64,000 nucleotides of DNA from GCA-2731375 sp964590195. GTDB taxonomy: Bacteria; Pseudomonadota; Alphaproteobacteria; GCA-2731375. The DNA lies in NCBI GenBank assembly GCA_964590195.1, contig CAZPWJ010000019.1, positions 1 through 64,000 of the forward strand, given 5' to 3'. This document shows, one piece after another, positions 1 through 8,878 of this stretch (position 1 is its first letter; the number at the start of each line of letters is the position of its first letter). A program made the position numbers and the translations under genes. Below the pieces are notes generated by a model. That model did no database searches, was not told the DNA's origin, and worked only from the letters and a program-made list of their open reading frames with translations.

Positions 1-435
1 TTGGAAGCACCCTACATGAAGTGGGTGTCTGCGTTAACCGGATAGGCACGGATCGATGAAACAGAAACCATTGGTGCGGCCGCATTGGGTCATGTGTGGA
101 CGGCCCGGTCTTGGCAAGTGATTTCTCGGTTTTGATGACATGGTCGGTAGCAGTCATGCATACGGCCTGTTTGCACGGCATCAACATCAACCAAGCTGGA
201 CTAATTTTGCTCCGCCGCACTGATGCATTCTTACTCCGGCGAGTGCGGTACATTTAGTCCGGCGTTGACACCATCATTCGCGACGGTCCCCGAATAATCC
301 AACAATGCTCGAAGATGGAGTAACAGCAGAAGTCGCCGTTCCGGACCATTACCAGCGCAGTGTGCCAATGGCGGACATTCGGCACCGTCTTGATCAACGT
401 AGATTCTCCCAACTGCGACGGCTACACTCCAATTC
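1..435. other. Non-coding left end with a two-part inverted repeat
   Basis: No gene can be supported here. Bases 1-45 read as an open frame ending in TAG on the plus strand and could be the 3' end of a gene lying outside the window, but 14 residues are too few to identify. Bases 198-260 form a two-part inverted repeat: GGACTAA at 198-204 pairs with TTAGTCC at 254-260, and CCGCACT at 215-221 pairs with AGTGCGG at 242-248. It could be an RNA hairpin or the end of a degraded mobile element. I found no convincing promoter for the downstream cyclase. Confidence 0.5.
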
Positions 436-2214
436 ATGGCAGAAGGAACCCAACGCAGGCTGGCGGCAATCGTGTCCGCCGATGTGGTCGGTTATTCGCG
501 TCTCATGGGCGTGGACGAAACCGGCACCCTAAGTGATTTGCGGGCGCATCGGGCTGAACTGATCGACGGTAAAATTGCTGAATACGGCGGGCGTATCGTC
601 AAAACCATGGGCGATGGTCTGTTGCTGGAATTCGCGTCTGTCGTAGAAGCCACGCAATGCATGGTCGAAGTGCAGAAAGGCATGGCCGAACGCAACGAAG
701 GCACAGATGAAGCTCGGCGCATCATCTTCCGGATTGGCGTCAACCTCGGTGATATCATCATTGATGGCGAGGACATTCTGGGCGACGGCGTCAACATCGC
801 CGCCAGATTGCAGGAGATTGCCGAGCCCGGCGGTGTATCGATATCGAGGCGGGTATATGAAGATGTGCAAGAACGCCTCGACACTGCATTTGAGGATACC
901 GGCGAACAGTCGCTAAAGAACATCGCCAAGCCGGTCCACGTCTGGCGCTGGTCGCCAGGAAAATCATCACCAAGCGATACACCGGAAGCCATAGATCAGG
1001 CGCCACTACCTTTGCCGAGCAAACCTTCTATCGCAGTGCTGCCATTCGACAATATGTCTGGCGATCCGGAGCAAGAATATTTTGCCGACGGTATCGCCGA
1101 AGATGTGATCACTGCCCTTTCCCGCTTTGGCTCATTGTTTGTGATCGCCCGCAACTCCTCTTTTACTTACAAAGGCCAAGCTGTCGATGTAAAGCGAGTG
1201 GGCCAGGAGTTGGGTGTACGTTACGTCGTGGAAGGCAGCGTTCGGAAGGCGGGCAATCGCGTGCGCATAACGGCTCAGTTGATCGATGCGGCCAGCGGCA
1301 ATCACATCTGGGCCGACCGCTTCGACGGTAGTTTGGATGATGTATTCGAATTGCAGGACCAGATCACCGAACAGATTGTGGTGGCGGTCGAGCCCGAGAT
1401 CAGCTCCAACGAACGTGAACGCGTCCGGCGCAAGCGGCCGGAAAGTCTCGATGCCTGGGAACTTGTGCAACGGGGCCTGTCATATTCCAGTCGCATCAAC
1501 AAGGAAGATCATGTTGAAGGCATGCGCCTATTTGAAGAGGCGGTTGCATTGGACCGGAATTCCTCAGTAGCCCATGCAAATCTAGGTTTTGCTCACTTGT
1601 CCGCTGTTTTGTTCGGCTACGACGAAGATAGAGAAGAAGCCTTGGCGACCGCTTGGGAGGAAACGGAACGAGCGCTGTCTCTCGACCCGAATGAACCAAT
1701 GGCGCATTTCGCCTTGGGGCGGCTGCATGTATCCGCCGGCGCGGTCGAGATGGGGATCGGCGAAATGCGGACGGCGATCAAGATCAATCCGAACTTCGAG
1801 CGTGGTCATCACGGCCTTGGCTGGGCCCATCATTACGGCGCGGGCCAAGCCGAGAGTGCCCTGCCATATCTCGATGTTGCGCTGCGGCTAAGCCCGCGGA
1901 GTGATTTACGCTGGAGCACGCTCATGGTCAAAGGCTCGGCGCTGCGAATGCTCGGCCGCTATGAAGAGGCTATTGCCAATTGCCGGGAGGCCTGTCGAAT
2001 ACCCGACTGCGGCTTCTTGCCCTACATGCAACTCGCTGCTGCGTTGGCGGAAGCTGGGCAAACCGACGAGGCGCGGACGGCTCTAGCAGAAGCCATGCGA
2101 CGCCAGCCGGCGCTTTCGATTAGCTTCCAGCGAAAAAATATGGTTGGCATGCACGAAACCTCTTGGAACAGTTTGCGCGATGGCCTGCGCAAGGCAGGCT
2201 TGCCGGAAGGGTGA
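436..2214 (+). CDS. Class III adenylate/guanylate cyclase fused to TolB-like and TPR domains
   Basis: This is a 592-residue cytoplasmic signalling protein that probably makes cAMP from ATP. The cyclase homology domain covers about residues 7-175, with metal-binding aspartates at D16 (SADVVGYS) and D60 (MGDGLLLEF), Lys56 beside the second one, and the catalytic N-I-A-A-R segment further on. A TolB-like N-terminal fold follows at about 195-325 (IAVLPFDNMSGD, EGSVRKAGNRVRITAQL). The C-terminal 230 residues are TPR-like helices. No membrane segment is seen. The architecture is common in Rhizobiales and Rhodospirillales, where the TPR part is thought to bind partners. No Shine-Dalgarno sequence precedes the ATG. 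Base composition looks less GC-rich than the rest of the window, which may hint at transfer. Nucleotide specificity is inferred from the family. Confidence 0.9.
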   Translation: MAEGTQRRLAAIVSADVVGYSRLMGVDETGTLSDLRAHRAELIDGKIAEYGGRIVKTMGDGLLLEFASVVEATQCMVEVQKGMAERNEGTDEARRIIFRIGVNLGDIIIDGEDILGDGVNIAARLQEIAEPGGVSISRRVYEDVQERLDTAFEDTGEQSLKNIAKPVHVWRWSPGKSSPSDTPEAIDQAPLPLPSKPSIAVLPFDNMSGDPEQEYFADGIAEDVITALSRFGSLFVIARNSSFTYKGQAVDVKRVGQELGVRYVVEGSVRKAGNRVRITAQLIDAASGNHIWADRFDGSLDDVFELQDQITEQIVVAVEPEISSNERERVRRKRPESLDAWELVQRGLSYSSRINKEDHVEGMRLFEEAVALDRNSSVAHANLGFAHLSAVLFGYDEDREEALATAWEETERALSLDPNEPMAHFALGRLHVSAGAVEMGIGEMRTAIKINPNFERGHHGLGWAHHYGAGQAESALPYLDVALRLSPRSDLRWSTLMVKGSALRMLGRYEEAIANCREACRIPDCGFLPYMQLAAALAEAGQTDEARTALAEAMRRQPALSISFQRKNMVGMHETSWNSLRDGLRKAGLPEG

Positions 2215-2458
2215 CGCCAGGACGGACGGATATGTTGCCAATGCAAGCGCCGGGGAACTCCGTTGCCATGCTCGCTCTGGGTCAATAGCGGACTATTAGA
2301 ATTTTCTAATGTAATGGTCGGAACTGGAGCTACAGCGGACGTCGATGTCGCCGGGCCGCAGAGCGGAACAGTGACAACACCTTGTCATACACAACGATCT
2401 GCAATTGGATCAGATAGCCCTTCATGGCGCGTGCGGCGCAAGCGACCTGGCACTCAGT

Positions 2459-3772
2459 CTAAACTTGTGCCTGGGCCCGCTCCCACAAATCGAAACCGTA
2501 AGGCACATTGGGCCGGGCCTTGGCACGTGCCTCGAAAATATCCACCGCCTCGCCGCCACGGTCGGTACGCAACAGGGTATCCAGCCAGGTCTGCACGAAC
2601 AGATCGCGCTGGGCGTGGCTGCCGCCGATTTCCTGTAGGCGTGGGGTCACGGCATTTAGATCTGCATAGGCGCCTTCATAGTCGCCACGGGCATAGGCGG
2701 CCAGGCCACGGGCGGCGGGTAGGGCGACCTCCTGCCACGCCGCGCGGGCAACTTCAGGCGCATTCACGGCATGGGCCGCCATGCTGGCCAGCATTTCGTC
2801 CACCTTCTCGCCGCGGCCGGCCCGCGCCAGGGCGTAGAGGTAATGCAAATCCAGGAACGGCTGCACATGTTCGCCGGTGCGGCCCGCCACATGGTCGGCC
2901 AGGTCCTGCCAGCGCTGGCCTACGTCAATGCCGCGGATTTCCATGCGCCAGAGCAGCGAGGCGGAACTGGCCTGATCCTGGCTGTAGGTTTTATCCAGGC
3001 CCCAGACATGTTGATCATGGATTTCCCGCACCCGGCGGACATCACCAAAATCCAAATAAAACAGCGCCGTATGCCACCAATTATGCCCCAGCATGAAGGA
3101 GTTGCAGCCCTCCCAGGTATCCGCGTGCGCCTCCATCCAGTTCACGCCGTCGGCGATCCGGCCTTCCATTTCCATCACATGCGCCACCGCATGATGGGCC
3201 CAAGGATCGGCGCGGTTCATCTCCACCGCCTTGCGCCCTGCCGCCTCGGCCCCACGCATATCGCGGGTCTGCTCCAGGCCAAAGGCGAGACAACCATATA
3301 GGAAGCCGTTTTCTTCATTGGCCGGCAGCACCTTTTGGCAGACCGCCAGCATTTTCTCGGTCCAGCCCAGATTGAAATAATGATATTGCGCCAGCTTCAT
3401 GGCGAAGACATCACGCGGCCAGCGATCGGTGATCTGCTCCAGGATGGCGATGGCCTTGGCCATGTCGCCGCCGATCCAGGCCTCAGTCGCGTCAAACCAC
3501 AGCCTCTCGCGCGGCTCCGCCAGGGCCAGGCCCGAGCGGCAGCTATCCAGATAGGGCTGGGCCATACGCGGCGATTCCCCCATCTCCATCCACATCATCA
3601 AGGACGCCGCCAGGCTACCAACCATGACACAGGCGGGATCAGCCGCCGCCGCCGCGATTGCCGGCTGATAGTTGGTGCCATAGGCCAGGGCCGTGGTAAC
3701 GAAGGCATCAATGGCGGCAATATTCTCGAGCCGATCCGTGGCCACAACGAGGCCTTGGGCATCCGTCAGCAT
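2459..3772 (-). CDS. TPR38-type tetratricopeptide repeat protein
   Basis: This 437-residue protein is made of alpha-helical repeats resembling tetratricopeptide repeat protein 38, a family with no established biochemical role. Features typical of the family include the W-x-x-H-A-V-A-H-V-x-E segment in the middle and the W-W-H-T-A-L-F motif that follows. There is no signal peptide or membrane helix, so it is probably cytoplasmic. Its ATG shares one base with the TGA of the upstream M81 metallopeptidase gene (TGATG at 3770-3774), so the two are translationally coupled and probably act together. A 244-base stretch without a gene lies downstream, between this stop and the convergent cyclase gene. 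It contains a perfect 7-2-7 palindrome at 2295-2310 but no clear terminator. Confidence 0.85.
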   Translation of the reverse strand: MLTDAQGLVVATDRLENIAAIDAFVTTALAYGTNYQPAIAAAAADPACVMVGSLAASLMMWMEMGESPRMAQPYLDSCRSGLALAEPRERLWFDATEAWIGGDMAKAIAILEQITDRWPRDVFAMKLAQYHYFNLGWTEKMLAVCQKVLPANEENGFLYGCLAFGLEQTRDMRGAEAAGRKAVEMNRADPWAHHAVAHVMEMEGRIADGVNWMEAHADTWEGCNSFMLGHNWWHTALFYLDFGDVRRVREIHDQHVWGLDKTYSQDQASSASLLWRMEIRGIDVGQRWQDLADHVAGRTGEHVQPFLDLHYLYALARAGRGEKVDEMLASMAAHAVNAPEVARAAWQEVALPAARGLAAYARGDYEGAYADLNAVTPRLQEIGGSHAQRDLFVQTWLDTLLRTDRGGEAVDIFEARAKARPNVPYGFDLWERAQAQV

Positions 3773-5274
3773 CAGCGCGGTCCCAGTTCTTCGAGCCCGG
3801 GCTCGTTGATATTGTCCAGGGGATAGATCGGCCGGCGCACATTTTGATAGTCCAGCAAACTGTTGTCGGAAGTGGTCACGCCGACGCCATCCAGGGTGAT
3901 GGTATGCTTGGCGATGGGTGCAAAACCGGCCCGGTAGTGGATGCGGGATTTCAACAGTACATAGCGTTTGTAGGCCGGATCGATGCCGACCGAGAGGAAT
4001 ATCCCCTGATCCCAGGGTTCATGATGGCGGGAAACCACGACGATCTGCATCTTGCCCGTATCCAGCACCGCCGTTGGGCCCATCTGTACCACCAGGCCGT
4101 TATACATAGGCCCGCGCACGGTCCATTCGCCGTTGGTCAGCACCGTCACCTTGCCCGTAACCAGCAATGGCTCGCCCTTACGGCCGATCGAGGGCATATC
4201 CGTCTTGCCGCCCAGGGCAATGGTCACCGTGGCGCCAATGCCCGCCGCCTGCATCTGTTGTACCGCGTCAGGATCCCACAGGCCGCCCACGGCGACATCC
4301 TCCAGGCCCTGGCGGATTACTTCCTCGATCACCGCCATGACGTCCTGATTGCCGCCCGAACCGGTATTGTCCGCATGATCCAGCAGAATGGTTGGGCCGT
4401 CCGCGATCTCCTTGGCCCGGGCCACCGCGTCCGCCAGCGGTTCGTGGTTATAGAGGTGGTCGTCCCGATGCTGCCACATCTCCGCCCGTAAACGGTCAAC
4501 CGCCGCCTCCGCCTTGCCTTGGTCACCATCCGCGATGGTGATGCAGGAAATGCCAGCGTCCTGGATATCGGCCAGGGCAAAACCGCCGAACACCGTTGCC
4601 GCCATGACCTCGCCCGAGGCCTCGGCCTCGCGCGTCAGGCGGATTAGGCTTTTGAAAGGTTCATCGTCGGTGCCTTGGCGCAGGGTCTGGCTCAACACCG
4701 GCACCCGGCCCCAGGCCATGACCGGGTCCGCCTCGCCCCGAACCTTGGCCATCAGGATTTTGCCCACCGTTGTGCCGACCTCGTACATATCGGTGTGAGG
4801 ATAGGTTTTGTAGCCGATCAGGGCGTCGCAATTATCCACCATGGCCTGGGTCAGATTGGCGTGTAGATCGCAGGTAACGCAGATCGGCGTACGGGGCGCG
4901 GCGGCGCGCACACGGGCCAGCAGGGTGCCCTCGCCGTCCTGGCTGCTCTCGGTCACCATGGCGCCGTGCAGATCCAGCATAATGGCGTCACAACCCTTGG
5001 CCACCGCCTCCAGAATGCTGTCCGACATGCGGTTATAGGCGTCGTCGGCGACGGGGCCCGAAGGCATCGCCTCGGCCGCGATGGGGGAGATAATCTCCGC
5101 CTCCGCCTCGCGGCACAGCTTGATATAGGCCGAGAGGGTCATATTGGTGGGTTCGTAGGCACGGATCACATCCTCGCCAAAGCAGGCGCTCCAATCCTCG
5201 AAGCGGGACCAGGGCGTGGGCACCGGCGAAAAGGTGTTGGTTTCGTGCTTCATCATGGCCATGACCACGCGCAT
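3772..5274 (-). CDS. M81 family metallopeptidase (MlrC-like)
   Basis: The 500-residue product belongs to the M81/MlrC family, named after microcystinase C, a zinc-dependent hydrolase that finishes degradation of linearised microcystin. Most members act on unknown substrates. The N-terminus has the family signature with H-E-T-N-T-F-S. Further on come D-L-H-G-A-M-V and C-D-L-H-A-N-L, which carry probable metal ligands, and D-H-A-D-N-T-G-S-G-G near residue 300. Length is normal for the family. The ATG is preceded by GGAGG with 7-base spacing, which fixes the start. No signal peptide is evident. The gene heads a two-gene unit with the TPR38 protein. A role in peptide or amide breakdown is inferred; microcystin as substrate is not supported by the sequence. 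Confidence 0.88.
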   Translation of the reverse strand: MRVVMAMMKHETNTFSPVPTPWSRFEDWSACFGEDVIRAYEPTNMTLSAYIKLCREAEAEIISPIAAEAMPSGPVADDAYNRMSDSILEAVAKGCDAIMLDLHGAMVTESSQDGEGTLLARVRAAAPRTPICVTCDLHANLTQAMVDNCDALIGYKTYPHTDMYEVGTTVGKILMAKVRGEADPVMAWGRVPVLSQTLRQGTDDEPFKSLIRLTREAEASGEVMAATVFGGFALADIQDAGISCITIADGDQGKAEAAVDRLRAEMWQHRDDHLYNHEPLADAVARAKEIADGPTILLDHADNTGSGGNQDVMAVIEEVIRQGLEDVAVGGLWDPDAVQQMQAAGIGATVTIALGGKTDMPSIGRKGEPLLVTGKVTVLTNGEWTVRGPMYNGLVVQMGPTAVLDTGKMQIVVVSRHHEPWDQGIFLSVGIDPAYKRYVLLKSRIHYRAGFAPIAKHTITLDGVGVTTSDNSLLDYQNVRRPIYPLDNINEPGLEELGPR

Positions 5275-5317
5275 GACTGAGCCTCCCGAGACAATTACGA
5301 ATCATTTCATATGAGCA

Positions 5318-5380
5318 TAGAGCAATTTTCAATTAGCTGAAGCCGCGAACGCGGCTTAAGCGATTGGTTCAATTTCTCTA
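5318..5380. repeat. Palindromic intergenic element, copy A
   Basis: A 63-base imperfect hairpin begins TAGAG and ends CTCTA. Its core is a perfect 8-base stem, AAGCCGCG at 5340-5347 with CGCGGCTT at 5350-5357, closed by two bases. A second perfect 10-base stem, AGCACATTCA with TGAATGTGCT, lies just beyond at 5395-5417. Bases 5319-5334, read on the minus strand, match 15 of 16 bases of 34036-34051 in the prfA-prmC gap. This suggests a dispersed small repeat family. It sits upstream of the M81 gene on the minus strand. Confidence 0.5.
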
Positions 5381-5424
5381 CCTTAAAGTGTCTGAGCACA
5401 TTCAGATTGAATGTGCTTGGGACT

Positions 5425-5456
5425 AATAGAAAACGCCCGGCACCAGGGCCGGGCGT
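5425..5456 (-). terminator. Rho-independent terminator of the Bax inhibitor gene
   Basis: A perfect 9-base GC-rich stem (ACGCCCGGC at 5433-5441 with GCCGGGCGT at 5448-5456) has a 6-base loop. On the minus strand it is followed by TTTTCTATT. It begins 26 bases beyond the stop of the Bax inhibitor-1 gene. Confidence 0.8.
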
Positions 5457-5482
5457 CTCTGAAACGAAATAATTCGTGGCTT

Positions 5483-6214
5483 CTATTCGCGGTTGCCAAA
5501 CAGGTGCAGCAACATCAGGAACAGGTTGATGAAGTCCAGATACAGGGTCAAGGCGCCCATGATGGCCTTCTTGCCCATCACCGCTTCGCCGTCGCCTTCG
5601 TAATAGTTGTTCTTGATCTTCTGCGTATCGTACGCGGTCAGGCCGGTGAAGACCAACACGCCGATAACCGAGATCACCCAGTGCATCATCGAGGATTGCA
5701 GGAAGATGTTGACCAGGGAGGCGACGATGATGCCGATCAGGCCCATCATCAGGAAGCTGCCCATGCCGGACAGATCCTTTTTGGTGGTGTAGCCCCAGAG
5801 GCTCATGGCGCCGAAAGTCACCGCCGTGATCATGAAGACCCGGACGATGGACGTCTGGGTGTAAACCACGAAGATCGAGGCCAGGGAGGCGCCCATAAGG
5901 GCCGCGAAGATCCAGAACGTGGCCTGGGCCGCGCCGGACGACATCTTGTTGATACGGGCACCAAGGAACAACACCAGGCCCAGGGGCGCCAGCATCACCA
6001 CCCACATCAGCGGGGTGCCGAAGATCGCCTGCATCAGGGCCGGCGTGTGCGCCACCGCATAGGCGACAATGCCGCTGAGCAGGAGGGCCGAACCCATGTA
6101 ATTGTAAACTTTCAGCATATAGGCGCGCAGGCCTTCATCAATCTGCGCATCTACCGCCGCGCCCGCCTGCCCCCGCTGCTGGGCAAAAACCGAACCTCTA
6201 GGATCCAAAGCCAT
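5483..6214 (-). CDS. Bax inhibitor-1/YccA family membrane protein
   Basis: This 243-residue integral membrane protein has about seven hydrophobic helices (for example those starting near YMGSALLLSGIVAYAV, MLAPLGLVLFLGARI and IGVLVFTGLTAYDTQKI). The near C-terminal T-A-Y-D-T-Q-K-I motif is typical of the BI-1/TMBIM family, whose members act as pH-sensitive calcium leak channels or as partners of the FtsH protease system (YccA). The hydrophilic N-terminal 30 residues face the cytoplasm by family topology. An AAGGGG Shine-Dalgarno sequence lies 9 bases before the ATG. A probable promoter with a palindrome is at 6269-6297 and a good terminator follows, so it appears to be monocistronic. Confidence 0.92.
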   Translation of the reverse strand: MALDPRGSVFAQQRGQAGAAVDAQIDEGLRAYMLKVYNYMGSALLLSGIVAYAVAHTPALMQAIFGTPLMWVVMLAPLGLVLFLGARINKMSSGAAQATFWIFAALMGASLASIFVVYTQTSIVRVFMITAVTFGAMSLWGYTTKKDLSGMGSFLMMGLIGIIVASLVNIFLQSSMMHWVISVIGVLVFTGLTAYDTQKIKNNYYEGDGEAVMGKKAIMGALTLYLDFINLFLMLLHLFGNRE

Positions 6215-6268
6215 TGATCCAACCCCTTGTTGTCATGTCTGTTTCAAATTGGGAATTCATGTAACCTC

Positions 6269-6297
6269 AATATTGTCGAAACCGGCTTCGATTTCAA
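6269..6297 (-). promoter_or_regulatory. Candidate sigma-70 promoter with palindrome, upstream of the Bax inhibitor gene
   Basis: On the minus strand, TTGAAA (6292-6297) is followed after 17 bases by AATATT (6269-6274), matching 5/6 and 4/6 of the consensus. The predicted transcript starts about 50 bases before the ATG. The spacer is almost entirely a near-perfect palindrome at 6276-6291 (TCGAA-N-CCGG-N-TTCGA), which would suit a repressor operator. Confidence 0.4.
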
Positions 6298-6366
6298 GGT
6301 TTTTAGGCCCTATACAAAGTTTCGCCAGGCTTTTCCGGATGCAACGACATTACTTGTTGCGCAGAT

Positions 6367-8877
6367 CTATTCATTACGTAAAAGGGGCGCCGGTTTCTGG
6401 CTTAGTGCCAGCCATGTCCCCAGCATGCCCGCGCCAATGGTGACAAAAAGACAGATCAACGTCGTCATGGCGACCCCGTTGGGCAGCCAATACCAGGGCA
6501 TGCCCATGATCTGCACCACCACCGCATGGGCCGCCGCCGTGCCCACGCCCGCCGCCAAAATGGCAGTAATCAGCCCCAAAAGGGTATATTCCAGAAAATA
6601 CGTCGCCAATACCCGGCCCCTGGTGGCACCCAGCACCTTCAGGACCACCGCATCATAGACCCGGCGGCGGTGAGAGGCCGCGATGGCGCCCGCCAGTACC
6701 AGAATGCCAGCGGCCAGGGTCACGGTGGCGGTGGAGCGAACGGCGATGCCAATGCTGCGCAGGATCTGATTGACCGCCTCCAAAGCCTCGCGGATACGAA
6801 TCGCGGTAATATTGGGATAGGCATCGGTTACCGCCAGTTGCAATGGCAGCTCCGCCCGCTCATCCGCCTTGGCCGTGGCGATAAAGGTGTGCGGCGCGCC
6901 TTCCAGTGCACCGGGGGCAAAGACGATGACGAAATTAATGCCCAGGGTGGACCAATCGATATGGCGCAGATTGGCGATTTTCGCCTCGATCTCTCGGCCC
7001 AGGACGTTGACGGTCAGACGGTCGCCCAGACCAATGCCCATGCCCTCGGCGATGTGGACATCAAGCGATATAAGAGGCGCGCCCGCATAATCCGCCGGCC
7101 ACCATTTACCGGCCACGATCCTGGCACCGGGCGGCGGCAGATCCGCATAGGTCAAGCCGCGGTCGCCGTGCACCGCCCAGGTAGCGTGCGGCGCGACCTT
7201 GATCTTGGCCACGTCGATGCCGTTCACCTTGACGATGCGGCCGCGCATGGCGGGCACCCGTTGCACCTCCCCGACACCAGGAACCGCCATGGCCAGGGCA
7301 TCGAATTTCTTCGCCTGTTCGGGCAGGATATCGATAAAAAAGAAGGCAGGCGCACGATCCGGCAGACGTTCCGTCACCTGCAGGTTCATATTGCCCTCGA
7401 CGCCGATCACCGCCACCAGCACCGACAACCCCAAACCGAACGAGCGCACCACGGGGACCGTCGCCGCGCCTGGACGGTACAGATTGGTCAGAGCCAGGCG
7501 CCATACCGAACGCCGGGGCCGGGGCAGGCGTCGGGCCACATCCACGATCGCCAGGCCGGCACCCAGAAACGCCGCCATGGCCGCCGCCGCGCCGCAGACG
7601 AACCAGATGGCGAAACGCCGCTCTTCCACCGTGATGATGGCCAGTCCCGCCAGAATGGCGAAGGTCAAGGCTGCCAAGATGATATAGCGCCACGGCGGAC
7701 GCTGGACCATGGGGGCGGCCAGGTCGCGGAACAAGGCGCCCGCCGGCACCCCCTGGGCCCGCGCCAGGGGCCAGATCGCGAAAGCCAGGGCGGTCAGGAA
7801 ACCATACACCGCAGCCAGCAGCAGCGGGGCCAAGTGGAAGCCGAATTGCACCTGGAACGGCAATAGTCCCGACAACAGATCCGACAGCAGCATCGGCGTG
7901 CCGATACCAACAAGCAGTCCAACGGCGATACCAACCGCGGTCAGGGCCAGCACCAACAGCAAATAAATCTGAAAGATCAAGCGCGCCGGCGCGCCCAGGC
8001 ACTTCAATGTAGCGATAGTGCCGGTCTTGCCATCGAGAAAGCTGCGCACTGCGTTGCCAATGCCAAGCCCCCCGACCAGCAAGGCAGTCAGACCGACCAG
8101 GGTCAGAAACAGCCGCATACGGTCGATAAAGCGCCGCAGGCCGGGTGCGCCATTGCGCACGTCGCGGATGCGCCAGCCGGCATCGGGAAAGCGGGCATTC
8201 AGTCCTTCGATCCAGGCCACGACATTGCTGCCGGGCGGCAGGGCGATGCGGTAGCGGTATTTCACCTGGCTGCCCTCGCGGACCAGCTTGGTCGCCGCCA
8301 GAGAGGCCTTGGCCACCAGCAGGCGCGGGCCCAGGACAAAGGAATCCGCGCCCCGGTCCGGCTCCCGCACAATGGCGGCGGCGATGCGATAGGTCGCCTC
8401 CCCCACCTGCACGCGGTCGCCTGCTTTCAACTTAAGGCGCCGCAACAGCACCGGTTCGGCTACGGCCCCAGGCAGGCCATCGCGGACGGCAAGGGCATCG
8501 GCAAGATCCCCGCCGCCCTCTAATTGCATCTCGCCATATAGGGGATAGGGATCGTCGACGCCTTTCAACTCGATCAAGCCGCGCTCGCGGCTATCCAGGC
8601 GCCGGGCCATGGAGCGCATTTCGATTATCCGGCTAAGCCGGCCCGCTGCCTCCAGATAGTCCAACTGTTCCTGGTTAGCGGGCTGGTGGGAGAGGCGCAA
8701 TTCCACATCGCCGCCCAGCAGCAGCCGGCCATCCCGGCGCAGGCCATCAACCAAGGCATCGGACAAGGATCCGACACCAGCGATGGCGCCGACGCCCAGG
8801 GTCACACAGAGCAGAAAGATACGAAAGCCGCGCAGACCGCCGCGCAACTCCCTCCGGGCGATGGTCAGGGCCAGCAT
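6367..8877 (-). CDS. YbbP-like ABC transporter permease (FtsX family)
   Basis: The product is about 836 residues, starting at MLALTIARRELRGG. An upstream in-frame start would run 30 codons into the ATPase gene and is unlikely. It is a large permease with an N-terminal membrane helix, a periplasmic region, an FtsX block of three helices around residues 230-380, a second cluster of helices, another periplasmic domain and a C-terminal FtsX block. This is the duplicated layout of YbbP. With the ATPase next door it should form a type VII (MacB/Lol-like) mechanotransmission ABC system acting on an envelope or lipid substrate. The start codon lies one base after the ATPase stop. The TesA/YbbA/YbbP arrangement is the same as in E. 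coli. Substrate unknown. Confidence 0.87.
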   Translation of the reverse strand: MLALTIARRELRGGLRGFRIFLLCVTLGVGAIAGVGSLSDALVDGLRRDGRLLLGGDVELRLSHQPANQEQLDYLEAAGRLSRIIEMRSMARRLDSRERGLIELKGVDDPYPLYGEMQLEGGGDLADALAVRDGLPGAVAEPVLLRRLKLKAGDRVQVGEATYRIAAAIVREPDRGADSFVLGPRLLVAKASLAATKLVREGSQVKYRYRIALPPGSNVVAWIEGLNARFPDAGWRIRDVRNGAPGLRRFIDRMRLFLTLVGLTALLVGGLGIGNAVRSFLDGKTGTIATLKCLGAPARLIFQIYLLLVLALTAVGIAVGLLVGIGTPMLLSDLLSGLLPFQVQFGFHLAPLLLAAVYGFLTALAFAIWPLARAQGVPAGALFRDLAAPMVQRPPWRYIILAALTFAILAGLAIITVEERRFAIWFVCGAAAAMAAFLGAGLAIVDVARRLPRPRRSVWRLALTNLYRPGAATVPVVRSFGLGLSVLVAVIGVEGNMNLQVTERLPDRAPAFFFIDILPEQAKKFDALAMAVPGVGEVQRVPAMRGRIVKVNGIDVAKIKVAPHATWAVHGDRGLTYADLPPPGARIVAGKWWPADYAGAPLISLDVHIAEGMGIGLGDRLTVNVLGREIEAKIANLRHIDWSTLGINFVIVFAPGALEGAPHTFIATAKADERAELPLQLAVTDAYPNITAIRIREALEAVNQILRSIGIAVRSTATVTLAAGILVLAGAIAASHRRRVYDAVVLKVLGATRGRVLATYFLEYTLLGLITAILAAGVGTAAAHAVVVQIMGMPWYWLPNGVAMTTLICLFVTIGAGMLGTWLALSQKPAPLLRNE

Positions 8878-8878
8878 G

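Noticed and set aside
6526..7866. A 446-codon open frame opposite the YbbP-like permease
   Set aside because: H/R/Q-rich composition typical of the reverse strand of a GC-rich membrane protein gene.
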